Of a stretch of DNA of 63,293 nt, positions 60,908 to 63,293 are shown one piece after another. A model generated the notes under the pieces. The model worked only from the letters and a program-made list of their open reading frames with translations. It was not told the DNA's origin and made no database searches. Positions within the stretch are counted from its first letter, which is position 1, and each line of letters begins with the position of its first letter. Source of the DNA: Bacteroidetes bacterium OLB12 (lineage in GTDB: Bacteria; Bacteroidota; Bacteroidia; Cytophagales; Cyclobacteriaceae); assembly GCA_001567185.1 (NCBI GenBank), contig LNFR01000056.1, positions 1 to 63,293 on the forward strand, written 5' to 3'. The position numbers and the translations under genes are program-made.

Positions 60908-63293
60908 ATGCAATACCCTGTACTCGAAATTGTTCCTGAACTAAAAACGACAACTTATTTCAAATAAGATTGTCATTTTGCAAGCACCACCCGGTGCAGG
61001 AAAAAGTACCGTGTTGCCTTTACAAGTATTGGACGAAAGTTGGCTGCAGCAAAGAAAATTGTCATGCTCGAACCCAGGCGCCTGGCAGCCCCGCTCCGTG
61101 GCCATGCGCATGGCACAACTTCGCGAAGAAGAAGTGGGCGAGACGGTTGGTTATCGCGTTCGCTTCGAAAGTAAAGTAAGTTCGAAAACGCGTATCGAGG
61201 TTGTTACCGAAGGAATTCTCACCCGCATGATTCAAACCGACAATGCGTTGGAAGATGTAGGCCTTGTAATCTTCGATGAATTTCACGAACGCAGCCTGCA
61301 GGCCGATCTGGCCCTGGCTTTATGTTTACAAGTACAGAATTTATTACGCGATGATCTGCGCATCCTCATCATGTCGGCCACATTAGATGGTGAAAAGATT
61401 TCGGGCATGTTGAACAATGCGCCAATTCTTACCAGCCTTGGGCGGCAATACCCCATTACACACCAATACATAAATCCCGATAAGGAGTTACGGCTTACCC
61501 AGAATGTAGCGCGTGTTATTCGCAAAGCATTGCTTGAACAACGTGGTGATGTGTTGGTATTTCTTCCCGGTGCCGGAGAGATACAACACGTACAGCAACT
61601 GCTGGAAGCAGAAAATATTTCGGGTGTAGTGGCTTTGTTTGGTGATCTTCCTTTTAAGAAACAAATGGAAGCCATTTTGCCTGATCCGCACGGTTTGCGA
61701 AAAATTGTATTGGCTACGTCCATCGCAGAAACCTCACTAACCATTGAAGGTATTACCACCGTAGTTGATAGTGGCTTTGCGCGTGTGCCACGTTTTGACC
61801 CACGCAGTGGCTTAACGCGATTGGAAACTGTGCGCGTTACCCGCGATGCGGCCGATCAACGGGCAGGCCGGGCTGCACGATTAGGGCCGGGTGTTTGCTA
61901 CCGGTTGTGGCCCGAAACTACGCATCACACCTTGCAGCCCAATCGCCAACCGGAAATATTGGAAGCCGATCTTGCTTCACTGGTGTTGGAGTTGGCCAAC
62001 TGGGGGGTTAATGAGTTGAATGAACTTACATGGATTACCCCTCCGCCACCGGGTGCAATCAGTCAGGCGCGTGAATTACTACACGATCTCGAAGCATTAA
62101 GCGAAAACAAAATTACAGCACGTGGTAAAGAAATGTTGAAGCTACCCACACATCCGCGTATTGCGCACATGTTGTTGGGTGGCTTAGACTCAAAAGTCCA
62201 ACCTAATGCAAAGCGGCATGCCGGCCTTGTTCCGGTATCCCAACGTGTACCTTCCGCATTAGGATCGCGGCACGAGGCCGCGATGACAGATGGGCTTTTG
62301 AACCTTGCCACCGACATTGCCTCACTGCTGGAAGAGCGCGATCCATTACACAAAGAAGCTGGTGCCGATTTAAGTCTGCGTATGGAAGCATTGCGCAAGT
62401 GGCGGGCAGGTGAACGCGTAAATGCCGAGCGCAATGTATTGGAACGCATTGAGCGACTTGCTACCAACTGGCGAAGAATTTTTAATATGAAGGTGGACAA
62501 TACGATTCCGCCTGATAGCGAAGTTGGGCGTTTGATAGCGGAAGCCTACCCCGAGCGCATTGCGCAACAACAAGCCAAACAAAGTGAACGTTACAAGTTA
62601 GCCAACGGCCGCATAGTAAAACTACCCAACCACGATGCCTTGACGCGCGAGCCGTGGCTGGCCGTGGCGCATTTGGATGCCGGTGCGAATGAAGGAAAAA
62701 TTTTTCTGGCAGCTCCATTGGATGAAGCAGATTTGCACCACCGCGCAACAGAAACCGAAGTTGTAAAGTGGGATAGTACGCGAGGCATCCTGGTAGCGCA
62801 ATTGGAAAAAAAAGTTGGGAATACAGTGTTATCCTCCAAACCCATGCAACAGATTCCGGAAGCTAAACGAAAAGCTGTGCTGCTGGATGCCTTGCGCGAA
62901 GAAGGATTGAAATTAATAGGTTGGGATGAAACCCATACTGAATGGCAAAACCGCATCGTGAGTTTACGTATGTGGCGCAAAGAGGAAGCCTGGCCCGATG
63001 TAACAACCGAAAACCTTCTGGCTACTGCCGAAGCCTGGCTTACGCCTTATCTTAATAACATTACCAAACGAAGTGAATTGCAAAAACTTGAGTTATCAAA
63101 TATACTCATCGGTTTATTGCCGTGGGATCTGCAACCCAAAGTCGATAAACTTGCACCGGTTCGATTGCAGGTGCCCAGCGGGTCGCAGATAAAACTCAAC
63201 TATTTTTCAGATGGCCGCGCCCCGGTAATGGAAGTACGCCTGCAGGAAATGTTTGGTTTACAGGAAACACCTGCAATTAATGAAGGTCGTACT
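60908..63293 (+). CDS. hrpB: ATP-dependent helicase HrpB, cut by the window edge (three frameshifts near the start)
   Basis: DEAH-box superfamily 2 helicase. It starts at the ATG at 60908 (MQYPVLEIVPELK) and runs past 63293. Three indels near the start hide it: one A too many near 60947 (LKRQLISNKIVILQAPPGAGKST), one A too few near 61053 (RKIVMLEPRRLAARS), and one C too many near 61092. After these, motifs are intact: P-loop PPGAGKST, VIFDEFHERS (motif II DEFH), MSATLDG, TSIAETSLTIEG and DQRAGRAARLGPGVCYRLW. The C-terminal HrpB domain follows. At 62187-62284 an extra segment of about 36 residues is inserted in frame by a palindromic element. A role in RNA remodelling is assumed from the family. 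Confidence 0.88.
62187..62284. mobile_element. Nested palindromic (REP/RPE-like) element inside hrpB
   Basis: Three stacked palindromes: GACT-caaa-AGTC (62187-62198); CCTAATGC (62202-62209) with GCATTAGG (62256-62263), enclosing GCATGCCGG/CCGGTATC; and ATCGCGGC-acgag-GCCGCGAT (62264-62284). The hrpB frame passes through unbroken, adding GGLDSKVQ to AAMTDG between HPRIAHMLL and GLLNLATDIASLLEERD, which are adjacent in normal HrpB. The sequence resembles dispersed repeats of the type ATGCCGG...CCGGCAT. In-frame insertion into a coding gene recalls Rickettsia palindromic elements. Confidence 0.7.

Noticed and set aside
1-63293. tRNA, rRNA or complete insertion sequences
   Set aside because: I saw no cloverleaf-like gene, rRNA segment, transposase motif or paired terminal repeats in the spacers; a covariance search would be the decisive test for small RNAs.

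Overview
The window is from a Bacteroidota chromosome, most likely of the order Cytophagales. The evidence is the N-acyl-ornithine type of arginine operon, GH78/GH3/sulfatase enzymes with Bacteroidota-style lipoprotein signals, one-protein FtsX/MacB permeases, LytS/LytTR signalling, a fused isobutyryl-CoA mutase, and upstream boxes of the TAnnTTTG type. This is inference from gene content; no 16S gene was seen. I found no tRNA, rRNA, CRISPR array or complete insertion sequence.

Layout. 1-7.9 kb (minus): a nearly complete arginine operon, read as GNAT acyltransferase, argG, argC, a four-helix-bundle (S23-type) gene, argD, argF', argB, argE, argH (cut by the window edge). 8.2-18.6 kb: DedA protein, ABC permease, Bcr/CflA efflux pump, two divergent sulfatases, a CbbX-like AAA+ ATPase with a beta-rich N-terminal half, and a mono-haem DUF3365 lipoprotein. 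18.7-23.1 kb (minus): LytTR regulator, a degenerate histidine kinase, an intact LytS-type kinase, and a secreted protein built from ten SDHY repeats. 23.2-36.2 kb: RNA modification and housekeeping genes (TrmH-type methyltransferase, RlmI-like methyltransferase, typA, TPR protein, guaA, LpoA-like protein, outer-membrane protein, hutI, apt, Lon-N-like protein). 35.6-37.1 kb: a tandem pair of small secreted paralogues, each followed by an intrinsic terminator. 37.1-40.5 kb: icmF. 41-56.4 kb: sugar and polysaccharide catabolism (alpha-hydroxy-acid oxidase, Tat-exported TIM-barrel protein, sugar dehydrogenase/cytochrome c fusion, GH3, a Nudix-related regulator with a palindromic operator, a double esterase, a PHP phosphoesterase, GH78 rhamnosidase, a serine hydrolase). 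56.5-63.3 kb: PiT phosphate transporter, SRPBCC, MaoC, DUF1905, an unknown gene, and hrpB running off the right edge.

A caution governs the whole annotation. At least 27 single- or double-base indels, mostly in short homopolymers, break about 16 genes, including essential or central ones (argB, argC, typA, icmF). Correcting one base restores a normal family sequence nearly every time, so these look like uncorrected assembly errors rather than pseudogenes. I give restored gene spans and name the break points.

The most interesting items are: the arginine operon's specificity residue (Val90 in ArgF'), which points to N-succinylated intermediates and so to the operon's Cys-rich GNAT as a candidate glutamate N-acyltransferase; the kinase plus pseudo-kinase plus LytTR module beside the SDHY-repeat protein; a nested palindromic element sitting in frame inside hrpB; and the 21-bp palindrome between GH3 and the Nudix-related regulator.
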